Assembly: GCA_016712635.1 (NCBI GenBank)
Contig: JADJQS010000004.1
Location: forward strand, 1-24,087
Source of the DNA: Gammaproteobacteria bacterium
GTDB taxonomy: Bacteria > Pseudomonadota > Gammaproteobacteria > SZUA-140
Direction of reading: 5' to 3'
DNA length: 24,087 nucleotides
Shown here: in pieces, positions 1-8,859 of the stretch
Numbering within the stretch: the stretch's first letter is position 1
Layout of the letters: each line of letters starts with the position of its first letter
The notes under the pieces: generated by a model
What the model saw: only the letters and a program-made list of their open reading frames with translations
Database searches by the model: none
What the model was told of the DNA's origin: nothing
Translations under genes and position numbers: made by a program

Positions 1-1454
1 CCGCCACCTGATCATGCCGACCGGCACCGCCTTCGACATCACCGACGCCTGCGTGGTGAAGATGACCGAGGCCGCGCAGCAGCTACCCGGGACAAATACC
101 GCGACGAGGCCGCCGGCGGAAGCGTCATCCTCAACATCTTCGCCTCCACCGGCTCGGCCGGCAAGCTCGCACAGGGGGCACCGTCCGCTTCCGGATCGTG
201 TCTCCCGAGCGGCGGACGCTGGACATCACCAGCGCGCAGCTCGTCGAGGAATGGCGGCGCATGATCCGGGGCAGTGCCGGGGGCGGAGTCGCTCACCTAC
301 CGCGCCGAGATCGGGCGCGCGGGGGAACCCATCCCCGTGCAGCTGAGCGAGACAGAACCTCAGGACGCTGGCGGAGGTCGCGGAGCTATCGTGCATTGCG
401 CGGCTGGAGACCTATCCGACGGTGTTCGACATCGTCGACAACCTGTCGGACGGCAAGCAGGAATGATACCAGATCGAGCTGAACGCGCAGGGCGAGGCGC
501 TGGGCCTGACGCGCTCTCCGATCTGATCCGCCAGGTGCGCAACGCCTTCTTCGGCATCGAGGTCCAGCGCATCCAGCGCGTACGCGACGAACGTGCGCGT
601 GATCGTTTGCTTCCCGCACGCGGAGCGCACCACGCGCTGGCCGGCCTGCAGCAGATGCGCATCACCGCGCCCGACGACCCGCCTGATCCCGCTCGACAAC
701 GTCGCCGTCCTCCAGGCCGGGCAAGAGCGCAGCGGCCATCTACCGCATCAACCGGGCGCGCACCATCAGCACGTCACCGCCGACATCGACAGGGAAGCGA
801 CCAACATGAAGCGGTGCTGCAGAACGACCTGACCGCCTTCCTGGACGGGCTGATGCGGCCAGTATCCCGGGGTGTCCCTATTCGCTCGAGGGCGAGGCGC
901 GCGAACAGGCGGGAACCTTCGGCTCGATGGAACTGGGTCTGCTGTTCGTCCTGTTCATCATCCACGCGCTGCCGGCGTTACCGTTCCGCTCCTACGCGCA
1001 GCCGTTCATCGTCATATGCGGTCATCCCCTTCGGCATCATCAGCGCCGTCATCGGACACTGGTTCATGCGCGTGGATCTGACCATCGCCAGGCCTGATGG
1101 GGCTGATGGCCCTGGTCGGCGTAGTGGCGTTGGTGCCCGACAGCCTGGTGATGGTGGATTACATCAACAAACGACGCCTGCGCGAGACGCGTGACAGCGG
1201 CCGTATCCTGCTCAAGTCGGTGCTCGCCGCCGGCACCGCCCGCTCCCGTTCGATCATGCTGACCTCGCTGACCACCTTCTTCGGCCTGATCCCGCTGGTG
1301 TTCGAGAAATCCACCCAGGCCCAGTTCCTGATCCCGATGGCGGTGTCGCTGGCCTTCGGGGTGATGTTCGCCACGATCGTCACCCTGTTCATGATCCCGG
1401 GAATCAACTACGCTGATCCTGGAGGATGCGCGCCGGCTGCTGGAAAGGTGGTAG
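1..1454 (+). CDS. RND efflux transporter permease (AcrB/HAE1-like), C-terminal part, frameshifted
   Basis: This is the C-terminal 480 or so residues of an inner-membrane proton-driven RND exporter; the N-terminal part lies outside the window. Reading across frames gives the usual order: a periplasmic porter segment (LIRQVRNAFFGIEVQRIQR near 520-580), then a membrane block containing GSMELGLLFVLFI (about 928-962), VIPFGII, LMGLMALVGVV and DSLVMVDYINKRR (about 1095-1180). After it come ILLKSVLAAGTAR, LTSLTTFFGLIPLVFEK and IPMAVSLAFGVMFATIVTLF (about 1205-1395), ending LILEDARRLLERW with TAG at 1452-1454. The block from 1097 to about 1400 is almost clean; the first 1,000 bases need roughly ten single-base corrections. 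The motifs are those of the broad COG0841 group, so the substrate (drug, dye or other) cannot be told. Its partner adaptor would be expected upstream. Family certain, integrity uncertain. Confidence 0.85.
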
Positions 1455-1606
1455 CCGCGCGGCCACGCGCTGGCGACCGAAGGCAGATCGCGCCGGGCCG
1501 GAGTGAACGCGGGAACGGCGGGATCGGCCACCGGCGGAGGAGATGCGCCAGCAGCCCTGATATCGCAATCATCCGCATCATAAAGCTCATACAAGCACGA
1601 GCCGGT

Positions 1607-2301
1607 TCAGCGCGGCCTGTCCCACCGTATCGTGACCCGCTCGGCGAAGAACACGCAGCCCGTTACCCGCGCTCTGGGTGCGATCGAGGAGCCGCCGCCT
1701 CGCGTACCCGCGCCAGGTCCGGTTGCGGCGGCTGCAGGGTGTAACGGCAGTCCGCCGGCGCATTGATCAGCCGGATGGCGCCGGCGTCACCTCCGCATCA
1801 CAGCATTTCGATGTAGCCGGTCGGGTCATGCACGGAGTACGCGACCGGGACCTCCGCGCCGACACCGCTGTCGCGAACGGGAGGTGAGAAGCTCAACTCC
1901 AGGCGGCGGCCCTTGAAATCGATCGCGGTCTCCGTGGGAACTCACCGACTCCACCTCATCCGCTCCGGCCTCGGCCCGGGTCATGTAATGAAACCTGGCG
2001 GTTAACTACATCATCACCGCGAGAATCCTGCCGGACCGCTGGGCGTCAATTGCATCCACACCGCTGAACGTGAGGCCTTGCGTCACGTAGGCGGGAGATA
2101 AATCTCGTCGAACAGCCGGGTCATGCCAAAGGCCGCCATGCGAAAAGAACCGAGAATCCAGCGCGCACCTGGTTTATTTCAACATCGATCCACGCATGGG
2201 GGTGCGCCATCGGCTATGTGAGGGCGCGGCCCGCCGACGATGGCCGCAGTTGCGGCTGAAAGGATACAGGCCCGCCATGCGGGGAACCCGCGCAGGCTCA
2301 T
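1607..2301 (-). CDS. DUF1007 family periplasmic protein, frameshifted
   Basis: Pieced together from three frames on the minus strand, this is a DUF1007 protein of about 230 residues, the usual family length. It starts MSLRGFPAWRACILSAATAA (signal peptide, ATG at 2301-2299). It continues AHPHAWIDVEI, the family's hallmark just after the signal peptide, then LFDEIYLPP, a central RRLELSFSPPVRD, EVPVAYSVHDPTGYIEML, then INAPADCRYTLQPPQPDLARVRE and a terminal VFFAERVTIRWDRPR before TGA at 1609-1607. At least five indels are needed. DUF1007 proteins are periplasmic and often sit with metal transport genes; their function is not established. Here it is the last gene of the zinc-type operon, about 70 bases after the DUF3299 gene. 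Convergent to the RND gene, with about 150 bases between them in which I see no terminator. Confidence 0.7.
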
Positions 2302-2371
2302 GTCAGACCGGCCTTTATCGCTCCGGGATTGAATTGGCACGACGTTTCGGGATCGCGCCGCGGGCCTATCG

Positions 2372-2989
2372 CTATTCAACTTCTTGTACGGTTCGGACTT
2401 GAGCGCATTGAGGGTGTAGCCTGTCTCGCTTAGCCCGCTCGAGGTGAGCTCCACTTTCATCACGCCGGTCACCCACACTGTGTCGAACAGGCGTCGCACC
2501 TGCACGTTGCACCCCGCGCCTTGACGTTAACGATCTGGTTCGCCGGCGGCGGAGGCACATGGATGCAGGCGCCGTAATAGGGCACCAGCAGGAATTCGTT
2601 CACCACCTGGCCGTCACCCTCCAGCGGGACCACGAAACCGGGCAGTTTCACCGTCTGGTTGTGCAGGGCGCTCAGCACCGGCGCCTCCTTCCACATCGTC
2701 TGCAGCTTCTTCATCAGCTCCTGCGCGCGCGGATCGTCGTCGCTCAGATTCTGCACGTCGTATTCCTCGAGCAGCGTGTCCGGACGAAAATCGTCGGGCA
2801 ACCAGATTATCCCAGCTGAGGACCTCGACCTCCAGACCGTGGATTTCTCCGCCGCCACGGTTAGGCTGCGGCCGGTTTCGGCAGATCCACGACCTGGTGC
2901 GCGACCCCACCTACTGCCCCGCGCCCCATCAGGCAGGCGGTCAGCAGCGGCAGCACCATGATGAAGGCGCTCAGTGCAAGATACTTCAT
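2372..2989 (-). CDS. DUF3299 family lipoprotein-like periplasmic protein, frameshifted
   Basis: The start MKYLALSAFIMVLPLLTACL has a hydrophobic leader and a Cys at residue 19 in a possible lipobox (LTAC). An AGGA sits 8 bases before the ATG. After one frameshift near 2855 the body reads LEVEVLSWDNLVPDDFRPD, then LPGFVVPLEGDGQVVNEFLL and VPYYGACIHVPPPPANQIV. This Cys-x-His-x-Pro-Pro-Pro stretch is the signature of DUF3299 and may bind metal. A second indel near 2505-2520 leads into VWVTGVMKVELTSSGL and GYTLNALKSEPYK, the normal C-terminus, so the stop lies near 2372-2380. DUF3299 genes regularly follow a DUF2796 gene and an ABC ATPase/permease pair in zinc-regulated clusters, as here. The biochemical role is unknown. 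The family assignment is firm; the exact C-terminus is not. Confidence 0.8.
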
Positions 2990-2999
2990 GGAATGTTCC

Positions 3000-4257
3000 T
3001 CATAATCGAACCGTCAGCCCGTCGGCGAGCGAACGGTGGTAGGCGAGCCAGGCCGGCAGCAGACCGCTCAGCAGACCGACGCCGAAGACCGTCCCCAGCA
3101 GTCGGCGAGCTCGCGCGGCGTCGGCGGCGCAAGTCCGAGGTACAGGCCCTGCGACTCCAGCACCGGTCGCAGGATCAGGATCAGGGCGTAGAGCAGGACC
3201 ACCCCTAGGCGATCCCCGCCAGCGTCAGCGCCGCCGTCTCCCGAGGATCAGGGTCAGGATCTGGCGCGGGTGCGCCGGCGACCGAACGCAGCACCGCCAT
3301 CTCCGCCGCCGCGCCTCCAGCCCCGCCAGCAGCACGGTCAACGCCATGCCGGCCATGCCGACGACCACCACGAACCTAAAACACCGCGAGCAGCACGCGC
3401 TCGCCCCACGCCGACCAGGTCCCACAGCTCCTGCAGGGTCGCCCCGGGCAGAATCGCGAGCAGCGGTTCACCGCGGTAGTCATTGATGTACGCTGCACAC
3501 GGAAGGTCGCGATGCCGGACTTCCAGGCCGACCAGCAGCGCGGTGACGGTCTTTGGCGTCAGATTCATGTGCATCGCCTGTTCCGGGTTCACGTGCAGGC
3601 CGAATCGGTACGCCGCCTCCAAGCGATGTGGATCGCGGTGATGCCCTGCAGGCTGACCCAGGTTCGAAGCGGTCGATCGGCGTGCCGGTGCGCCTGAGGA
3701 TGCCCGCTCACGCGGAAGGGCATGTTGGCGTGCTCCATCAGGGTCACCTCGCCGGCGCCGTGGGCGAGCACGATCACCTGCCCGAGCCGATACTCCCAGG
3801 CGCGCGACAGCGCCGCCGAGCACGGCCCTCAAAGGGCGTCTGGAAGATGCCTCCTCCGCGAAGGACGGCGTGCGGATTCGCCGGCGAAGCGGTAGTGCTC
3901 GAAGAACGCCGGCTCCGTCCCCACCACGCGGTAGCCGCGATGGGAGTCGCCGAGCGAGATCGGCACCACCCAGCGGGTCTGGGGCTGGGCGGCAATATCC
4001 TGGTAGCTCTGCCAGTCGATGTTGTTGGTCGCGCTGCCGATGTGGAAGATCGAATACAGCAGCAGCTGCGCCGCCACTGGCGCGCGCCCACGATCAGGTC
4101 GACCCCGGAGATGGTGTTGGCGAAACCGCTGCGCGCCTCGGTGCGCAGGCGTTCCACCTGAGCAGCAGGGTCACGCTGAAGGCGATCGCACACAGGTGAA
4201 CACCGCCGCCAGGCGGCGGTTCCACAGGCTCTTCACCGCGAGATCAAGCATCGACAT
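3000..4257 (-). CDS. ABC transporter permease, FtsX/MacB-type, frameshifted
   Basis: Begins MSMLDLAVKSLWNRRLAAVF (ATG 4257-4255), overlapping the end of the ATPase gene by 14 bases, which implies translational coupling. A large periplasmic domain follows, with GVDLIVGA, QLLLYSIFHIGSATNNIDW, WVVPISLGDSHRGYRVVGT and HMNLTPKTVTALLVGLE. The C-terminal membrane part reads FVVVVGMAGMALTVLLAGLE, then a cytoplasmic turn of the EARRREMAVLRSVGA kind near 3300, ILTLILGE, and a last segment ending SLADGLTVRL with TGA at 3002-3000. This N-terminal helix plus periplasmic domain plus three C-terminal helices is the MacB/LolCE/FtsX layout of mechanotransmission ABC systems, which usually do not import solutes. 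It presumably works with the ATPase at 4244-4952. At least eight indels, mostly in G or C runs. Confidence 0.8.
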
Positions 4258-4952
4258 GGGCGATCCTCCCGGCCTGGTTGATGTCCCGCAGATTGAGGCC
4301 GCGGTCGAACAGCGACTCCAGTGAGGCGTCGTGGCTCACGAACACCAGCGTCGCGCCGCGGGCGGCGCACTCCTCCATCAGCAGGCTGATGGAACAGCGC
4401 GCGTGTGTCACGTCGAGCGCCGAGGTCGGCTCGTCGGCGATCACCAGCTCCGGGCCGCCGATCGCGCGCGCGCCGCCGCCCCCTGCTGCTGGCCCACGCT
4501 GAGCTCCGTCGCCGCGCGGTCGAGCAGCTCTCCCCCAGGTCGAGCTGGGAGATCAGGCGGCCCGCCTCGGCGCGCAGGCCTCCGCGCCCCAGCACATGCG
4601 CGCGCCGCGCCCGCGAGAAGCGCAGGGGGCAGCAGTACGTTGTCGAGCACGCTCGGGTACGGCACCAGGTTGAAGAGCTGGAAGATGTAGCCGACATGGT
4701 CCGCGCGGAAGCGGTCGCGCGCCGAGCCGGTCAGCACGCCGAGGTCCTGGCCCAGCACCGACACCGTCCCGCGCTGCGCCAGCGTACCCCGCCCAGCAGG
4801 TTCAGCAGCGTGCTCTTCCCGCTCCCGCTCCGGACCCTTCAGGAACAGCCGCTCGCCCCGCGCCACCTGGAGCCGCCTCGGTGGCCAGCCGGCGCGCCGC
4901 CGCGGTTCCATCCCGAACTCCGCCCGCGGACGTCGATGAGAACCTCATTCAT
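4244..4952 (-). CDS. ABC transporter ATP-binding protein, LolD/MacB-type, frameshifted
   Basis: Starts MNEVLIDVRG (ATG 4952-4950). The ATP-binding parts can be followed across frames: a Walker A region near 4820-4850 (LFLKGP followed by GSGKSTLLN when two indels are repaired), DHVGYIFQLFNLVPYPSVLDNVLLP with the Q-loop, a signature ELSVGQQQ near 4490-4510, Walker B LVIADEPTSALD at about 4405-4450, and an H-loop LVFVSHDASLESLFDR near 4300-4345. It ends AGRIAHVDA with TGA at 4246-4244. The signature has Val-Gly-Gln-Gln where SGGQ(Q) is usual, within a stretch that contains indels. Length is normal for LolD-type ATPases (about 230 residues). It pairs with the permease immediately downstream. Confidence 0.85.
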
Positions 4953-4972
4953 GAATAAGGTATCCCGGAAAC

Positions 4973-4995
4973 GGAGCGGGGAGAGTCCCCGCTCC
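4973..4995. other. Perfect 10-bp inverted repeat between the zrgA and ABC ATPase genes
   Basis: GGAGCGGGGA at 4973-4982 and its exact complement TCCCCGCTCC at 4986-4995 are separated by GAG. The hairpin sits in the 50-base gap after the DUF2796 stop (5003) and before the ATPase start (4952). No U-tract follows on the minus strand, so it is more likely an intercistronic stabiliser or attenuator that lets the abundant binding protein be made in excess of the transporter than a full terminator. The structure is seen; the role is inferred. Confidence 0.5.
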
Positions 4996-5002
4996 TCCCC
5001 CC

Positions 5003-5636
5003 TCACTGTGACAGCTTCAGCTTCGTGGCCGACGGCGTCAGCTGCGCACCGGTCTGGCCGCCCGGCAACTGGCCTGCACCTCCAGCCGGCTGGTCCCCGG
5101 AAAACGCCCGAAGAATCCCTCTTTGGGTCGATCTCCTTCAGCGCGTCCACGCGGGCACAGCTGATTTCCCAGAACACCGCGATGTCCGCATGCTCCTCTC
5201 CGCCGGCCTCGCCTTCATGCTCGTGCCCGTGATCGTGATCGGCCTCGTCCTCATGGTGATGCCCCTTGTCGGCCTCATGCCCGTGGCCGTGATCCGCTTC
5301 GCCTTCATGCCCGAGCAGCCCGCTCTTCACCATGACACGCTTTTGCGAGCATTGTGCGGCCGGCGTGAAGGACATGAGCTTGCCCCCCTGTTTCAGGTCG
5401 GCGACCGCCTTATCCAGCGTCGACCGCTCCTTCGCATTTCCGGGCTCGTGGTCGAAGCCGACCAGATTGACCGCCGGACTGTCGAGATCCAGCTGCACGG
5501 TTCCGCCCTCGACCGCGATATCCAGGCGTGCGGCGCCGTGTTCGTGGGCGCCGTGCTCATGTCCTGCCTCGTGCGCCTGTGCGACGGCGATGCCGCCCAG
5601 CAGAACGCACGCTACTGTGATTATGTCTCGTATCAC
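5003..5636 (-). CDS. zrgA: ZrgA/DUF2796 His-rich periplasmic zinc-uptake protein, one frameshift near the C-terminus
   Basis: The GTG start at 5636-5634 is chosen because a GGAGG lies 8 bases upstream (5645-5649) and it gives a clean signal peptide (VIRDIITVACVLLGGIAVAQA). Cleavage would leave HEAGHEHGAHEHG, a His cluster at the mature N-terminus. Then come ARLDIAVEGGTVQLDLDSPA, FDHEP, and a low-complexity His/Glu/Asp loop of about 45 residues (roughly 5210-5340; GHGHEADKGHHHEDEADHD). DIAVFWEISCARVDALKEID follows, and after a shift near 5080 GQTGAQLTPSATKLKLSQ with TGA at 5005-5003. DUF2796 proteins are known as ZrgA, a zinc-regulated uptake component; the His loop fits Zn(II) capture in the periplasm. 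It lies in one operon with the Zur-like gene and the ABC pair. Confidence 0.88.
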
Positions 5637-5710
5637 GATTGTATCCTCCGGATTGTGTGCCGGCGGCGCGACACCATGTCTGCCACCGGATGAAACTCCT
5701 TGTGTGAATC

Positions 5711-6007
5711 TCAGGCCGGGCGGCCGACGGGGGGGCTGCGGGCGGAGGGTCCGCGCACGGAAAACGGAAAGCGCATGGAAAAAACGGCATGGGGCAGGAT
5801 GTATACCGAAAGCATGACCGCCGGGAGGATAGTCATCACCAGGCCGTACTGCATATGGTCCGCCGCCTGACACAGCGGACAGGTCTCCTCCGGTGGGGTC
5901 AGGGCGTGCTCGGCCTGATGATGGAGCAGGCAACGCCTGCCATAGCAGCAGAGCGGCGCCGAGAAGAGTGACGGCATACGCAGCGGCCGCTGCTTCATGA
6001 GATCCAT
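5711..6007 (-). CDS. Small Cys/His membrane protein (DUF2946-like), probably frameshifted
   Basis: A short gene lies 14 bases after the regulator and before zrgA. As it stands it reads MDLMKQRPLRMPSLFSAPLC and so on for 98 residues. Shifting by one base near 5970 gives a better leader (AYAVTLLGAALLLWQAL), which runs into LHHQAEHALTPPEETCPLCQ. Next come AADHMQYGLVMTILPAVMLS, a second hydrophobic segment, and a Pro/Arg-rich tail. The CPLC pair and the HH/H residues before it resemble DUF2946-type small proteins found near metal genes, but the match is by pattern only. A metal-sensing or metal-handling role is inference from position in the zinc operon. The start at 6007 lacks a strong ribosome-binding site and may be translationally coupled to the upstream gene. 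Confidence 0.5.
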   Translation of the reverse strand: MDLMKQRPLRMPSLFSAPLCCYGRRCLLHHQAEHALTPPEETCPLCQAADHMQYGLVMTILPAVMLSVYILPHAVFSMRFPFSVRGPSARSPPVGRPA

Positions 6008-6021
6008 GGCGTCATCCCGCT

Positions 6022-6393
6022 TCACCGCGCAGCCCGGCAGTAACCGTAGAACGTCAGCTCGTGGTTTTCCACCTTGAAGCCCCGTGGAACCATGCTTTTC
6101 AGTTCCTTTATACAGCCGTCGAGATCGAAGCACGGTCGCAGCGATTGCATTTGAAATGGTGGTGGTGGGTGCTTTGACCGTTTCGTAGCGGACGGTGTCG
6201 CCAGGATGACCACGGCCTGCAGTTCACCGGCGTCGAGCAACCGTTTTACGGTCCGGTACACAGTCGCAATCCCCAGGCTCGACATGTGACTACGCCCCAG
6301 GTCCAGGATCTCCCGGACGGTGAGCGGATGGCCGGCCTCCTGTATCAGCCGGGCGACGATCTGCTGCTTCTGCCTCGTATTGCGTTCCTGCAT
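6022..6393 (-). CDS. Fur-family regulator, Zur-like, with compensating indels
   Basis: Starts MQERNTRQKQQIVARLIQEA (ATG 6393-6391, with GGGGAGC just upstream). The N-terminal winged helix is intact: HPLTVREILDLGR and SSLGIATVYRTVKRLLDAGE, the DNA-recognition helix of Fur proteins. Between 6210 and 6120 the frame leaves and returns. Repaired, it reads PGDTVRYETVKA, then THHHHFKCNRCDR in another frame, then FDLDGCIKELKSMVPRGFKV and ENHELTFYGYCRAAR. The HHHHF motif and first CxxC are the regulatory and structural metal ligands of the family. Only one Cys of the usual C-terminal pair is visible, possibly through a further error. Position at the head of a ZrgA/ABC operon makes zinc the likely cofactor, so Zur is preferred to Fur, but sequence alone does not decide it. 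It probably represses its own operon. Confidence 0.8.
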   Translation of the reverse strand: MQERNTRQKQQIVARLIQEAGHPLTVREILDLGRSHMSSLGIATVYRTVKRLLDAGELQAVVILATPSATKRSKHPPPPFQMQSLRPCFDLDGCIKELKSMVPRGFKVENHELTFYGYCRAAR

Positions 6394-6425
6394 CGGTGCT
6401 CCCCGATTTGGCAGCCACCATACTA

Positions 6426-6447
6426 TATTGATCTTTCATTATCAATA
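6426..6447. promoter_or_regulatory. Fur/Zur-type palindromic operator candidate
   Basis: TATTGAT (6426-6432) and ATCAATA (6441-6447) form a perfect inverted repeat around CTTTCATT, in an AT-rich island inside GC-rich DNA, 33 bases upstream of the Fur-family gene. It also resembles part of a Fur box (CATTATCAA). It could control both the zinc operon and, across the 215-base divergent region, trkH. Confidence 0.5.
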
Positions 6448-6608
6448 ACGGTGAAGCAGAACATCGATGGCCGACCGCGAACGCCGGACGGGCCGACGTC
6501 CGTTTGACACCGTCTGCCCGATCACTTCTAATCTCTCCACCCGGAACAACGCCGCCAACAGGGAACGAGCCGCCCGCCCGCACGGGCTGAGCTGACATTT
6601 CATCCGCC

Positions 6609-8030
6609 ATGCGTTTTCCCATCGTCACCCGCATCGTCGGGATCTTTCTCCTGCTGTTCAGCCTCACCCTCATCCCCACGCTGCTCGTCGCGCTCTACAC
6701 CCGCGACGGCGAGGCGCTGCACTTCGTGCAGAGCATCCTGCTGATTGCCGTGCCGGGACTGATGTTGTGGTACCCCACCCGCCGCCACAAGGGGTGAGCT
6801 GCACAATCGCGAGGCGTTCCTTGTCGTCGCGCTGTTCTGGATCCTGCTCGGCATGCTGGGCAGCCCGCCGCTGGCTCTGGGGCGCATCTCAGTATCACCG
6901 ATGCGGTATTCGAGGCGGTGTCGGGCTTCACCACCACGGGCGCGACCGTCATCGTCGGCATCGACGCCCCGCCGCCTTCTATCCTGATATACCGGCAGCA
7001 ACTGGCGCTGGCTCGGCGGCATCGGCGTGGTCGTACTCGCGGTCGCCATCCTGCCCATGCTCGGCGTCGGCGGCATGCAGCTCTACCGCCTCGAGACCGC
7101 GGGTCCGATGAAAGACAAAGCTCACCCCGCGCATTGCGCACGGCACGCGCGGTATGGGTGATCTATTTGACGCTGACGGTAACATGCGCCGGCCTACTGG
7201 CTCGCCGGCATGTCGGCCTTCGACGCCATCGGGCACCAGCACCCTGGCGACCGCCGGCTTCTCCACCCACGATGCAAGCCTGGGTTTCTTCAACAGTCCG
7301 GCCGTTGAATCGGTCGCCATCGTCTTCATGCTCCTGGGCGGCATCAGCTTCAACGTGCATTTCCTGTTCTTTCACGGGCGCGGCGCGTCCTCCTACTGGC
7401 GCGACCCGCAGACCCGGACGTTCCTCGTAATCGTCGCCGCCCTCATCGCTGTCACTTCAGTGCTGCTGTATCTCGGGGAAAGTTATGGCAGTCCGCTCGA
7501 GGCCCTGCGGTACGGCGCGTTTCACGTGGCCTCCGTCATCACGACCACCGGTTACCACGACCGACTTTTCCTGTGGCCACTCGCCACCCCGCTGCTGCTG
7601 ATATTCGCCGCCCATATCGGCGGCTGCACGGGTTCGACCTCGGGCGGCATCAAGGTGATCCGCATCATGCTGCTCGGCAAGGTCGGAATCCGCGAGATGA
7701 TGCGCCTGATCCACCCGAACATGGTCCGGCCGATCAAGATCAGCGGGCGCACCGTACCCAAGCCGGTGCTGGACGCCGTGTGGAGCTTCTTCTCGGTCTA
7801 CGTCGCCATCTTCATCGGGCTGATGATCCTGGTGATGGCCACCGGGGTCGACCAGGTCACCGCCTTCCGGTGCCATCAGCGCCACCCACCAACCTCGGCC
7901 CTGGCCTGGGCGACGTCCCGTCACCTTCCATGACATCAACCCCGTCGCGAAGTGGCTCTGCACCTTCGCGATGCTGCTCGGCCGCCTCGAGATCTTCACC
8001 CTGCTGGTCCTGTTCTCGCCGGTGTACTGG
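6609..8030 (+). CDS. trkH: TrkH potassium uptake channel subunit, frameshifted
   Basis: A K+-translocating inner-membrane protein that works with the NAD-binding gate TrkA (not in the window). Start MRFPIVTRIVGIFLLLFSLT at 6609. The four pore loops can be found: SGFTTTGATVIVG (about 6925-6960), STLATAGFSTHDA (about 7238-7275, Ala where the filter normally has Gly-Gly), SVITTTGY (about 7532-7556) and a TNLGPGLGDV loop (about 7890-7915). Long clean stretches are SLGFFNSPAVESVAIVFMLL through the C-terminal IGGCTGSTSGGIKVIRIMLL and REMMRLIHPNMVRPIKISGR. The last conserved piece is GRLEIFTLLVLFSPVYW, ending at 8030, where TrkH proteins normally stop within a few residues; the present frame runs on to 8207, probably through a lost stop. 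About eight indels, the first in a GGGG run at about 6791. Confidence 0.9.
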
Positions 8031-8177
8031 CTGGGCAGTTCCTCCACTCTCCCGCCGCGCCCGCGGACCCTCGCAGACCGATCACTCGCGGCCCGGAATG
8101 CCCGTGCTGGCGTGGCATCACTGCTCGATGAGTCGTCTCCCAGGCATGCACGACTGACATATATAAGGGACAAATCA

Positions 8178-8240
8178 TTGACGACTCCCCGGGGTCATGG
8201 TAATTAATATGATCATTTGTAATTAAGTATTATTAATTAA
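8178..8240 (+). promoter_or_regulatory. AT-rich promoter/operator region upstream of the FecI-type gene
   Basis: TTGACG (8178-8183) followed 17 bases later by TAATTA (8201-8206) makes a plausible sigma-70 promoter. GTAATTAA occurs twice (8200-8207 and 8219-8226, 19 bases apart), and the 8-bp palindrome TTAATTAA lies at 8233-8240. The region is far more AT-rich than its surroundings. A Fur-like repressor commonly controls fecI genes, but I see no convincing 19-bp Fur box. Confidence 0.4.
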
Positions 8241-8258
8241 ACAAACACCCCTCTCGTC

Positions 8259-8769
8259 ATGGCCAAAGTGCAGCAACGAATTTGTCAGCGCCCTCTTTGA
8301 ACAGTACGGCCCGCGACTTGTCCCGCTTCTGGGTCGCCGACTGGAATCTCAGGAAATTGGAGGATGTTACGCAGAAACCTACCTGCAACTGCTGGAGACA
8401 TCCCAATCCCGGCGAGATCGGAACCCGCATGCCTATCTGTTCAAGACCGCGTCCAATCTCGCCGTGGACCATCTGCGGCGCCGCCGTGTCCATACAGACC
8501 GTATCAGCCCCGGCGTGGAGGCCGAGGCGCTCGCCTCCACTGGACCCGAGCCCGATGCTGCGGTGGACGCCTCCAGGCAGATCGCGAATTTCCGCGAGAT
8601 CCTCGCCGGTCTCCGCCCCTGCCGCACCGTGTTCCTGCTCAACCGCATCGATGGCCTGTCCCACGCGGAGATCTCCCAACGCGTCGGCATCTCGAAGAAG
8701 TCCGTAGAACGCTACATCGTCAAGGCGCTGGAAAGGTTCCATCGCCGCCTCAACCGCCAGCCGGAATAG
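8259..8769 (+). CDS. FecI-type ECF sigma factor
   Basis: Extracytoplasmic-function sigma factor that would direct RNA polymerase to the receptor genes downstream. Region 2 reads FEQYGPRLVPLLGRRL, ETYLQLLETSQSRRD, NPHAYLFKTASNLAVDHLRR; region 4 reads ILAGLRPCRTVFLLNRIDGL, SHAEISQRVGISKKSVERYI, ending ERFHRRLNRQPE with TAG at 8767-8769. Two indels a few bases apart near 8362-8382 garble the conserved EDVTQET helix (it reads GGCYAET). From 8272 the frame is open, but the only upstream ATG (8259) is out of frame, so one further base error near 8268 is likely and the exact start is uncertain. Length of about 170 residues is normal. The anti-sigma gene follows after 90 bases. Confidence 0.88.
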
Positions 8770-8859
8770 CGGCAAGGCAGATTTGTGACGTCATTCGCCG
8801 GGCCGGTGCGTCTTAACGATTCATGACCCGCAGCAGAATCCGATGTGCATGAGCGCCCG

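Noticed and set aside
1408..1590. 60-codon minus-strand frame between the RND gene and DUF1007
   Set aside because: Arg/Pro-rich after a short hydrophobic start, overlaps the coding end of the RND gene, and matches no family; more likely non-coding spacer.
1..8030. Treating the RND, zinc-operon and trkH genes as decaying pseudogenes
   Set aside because: Catalytic and pore motifs are preserved in every gene and the breaks often compensate each other, which suits sequence error better.
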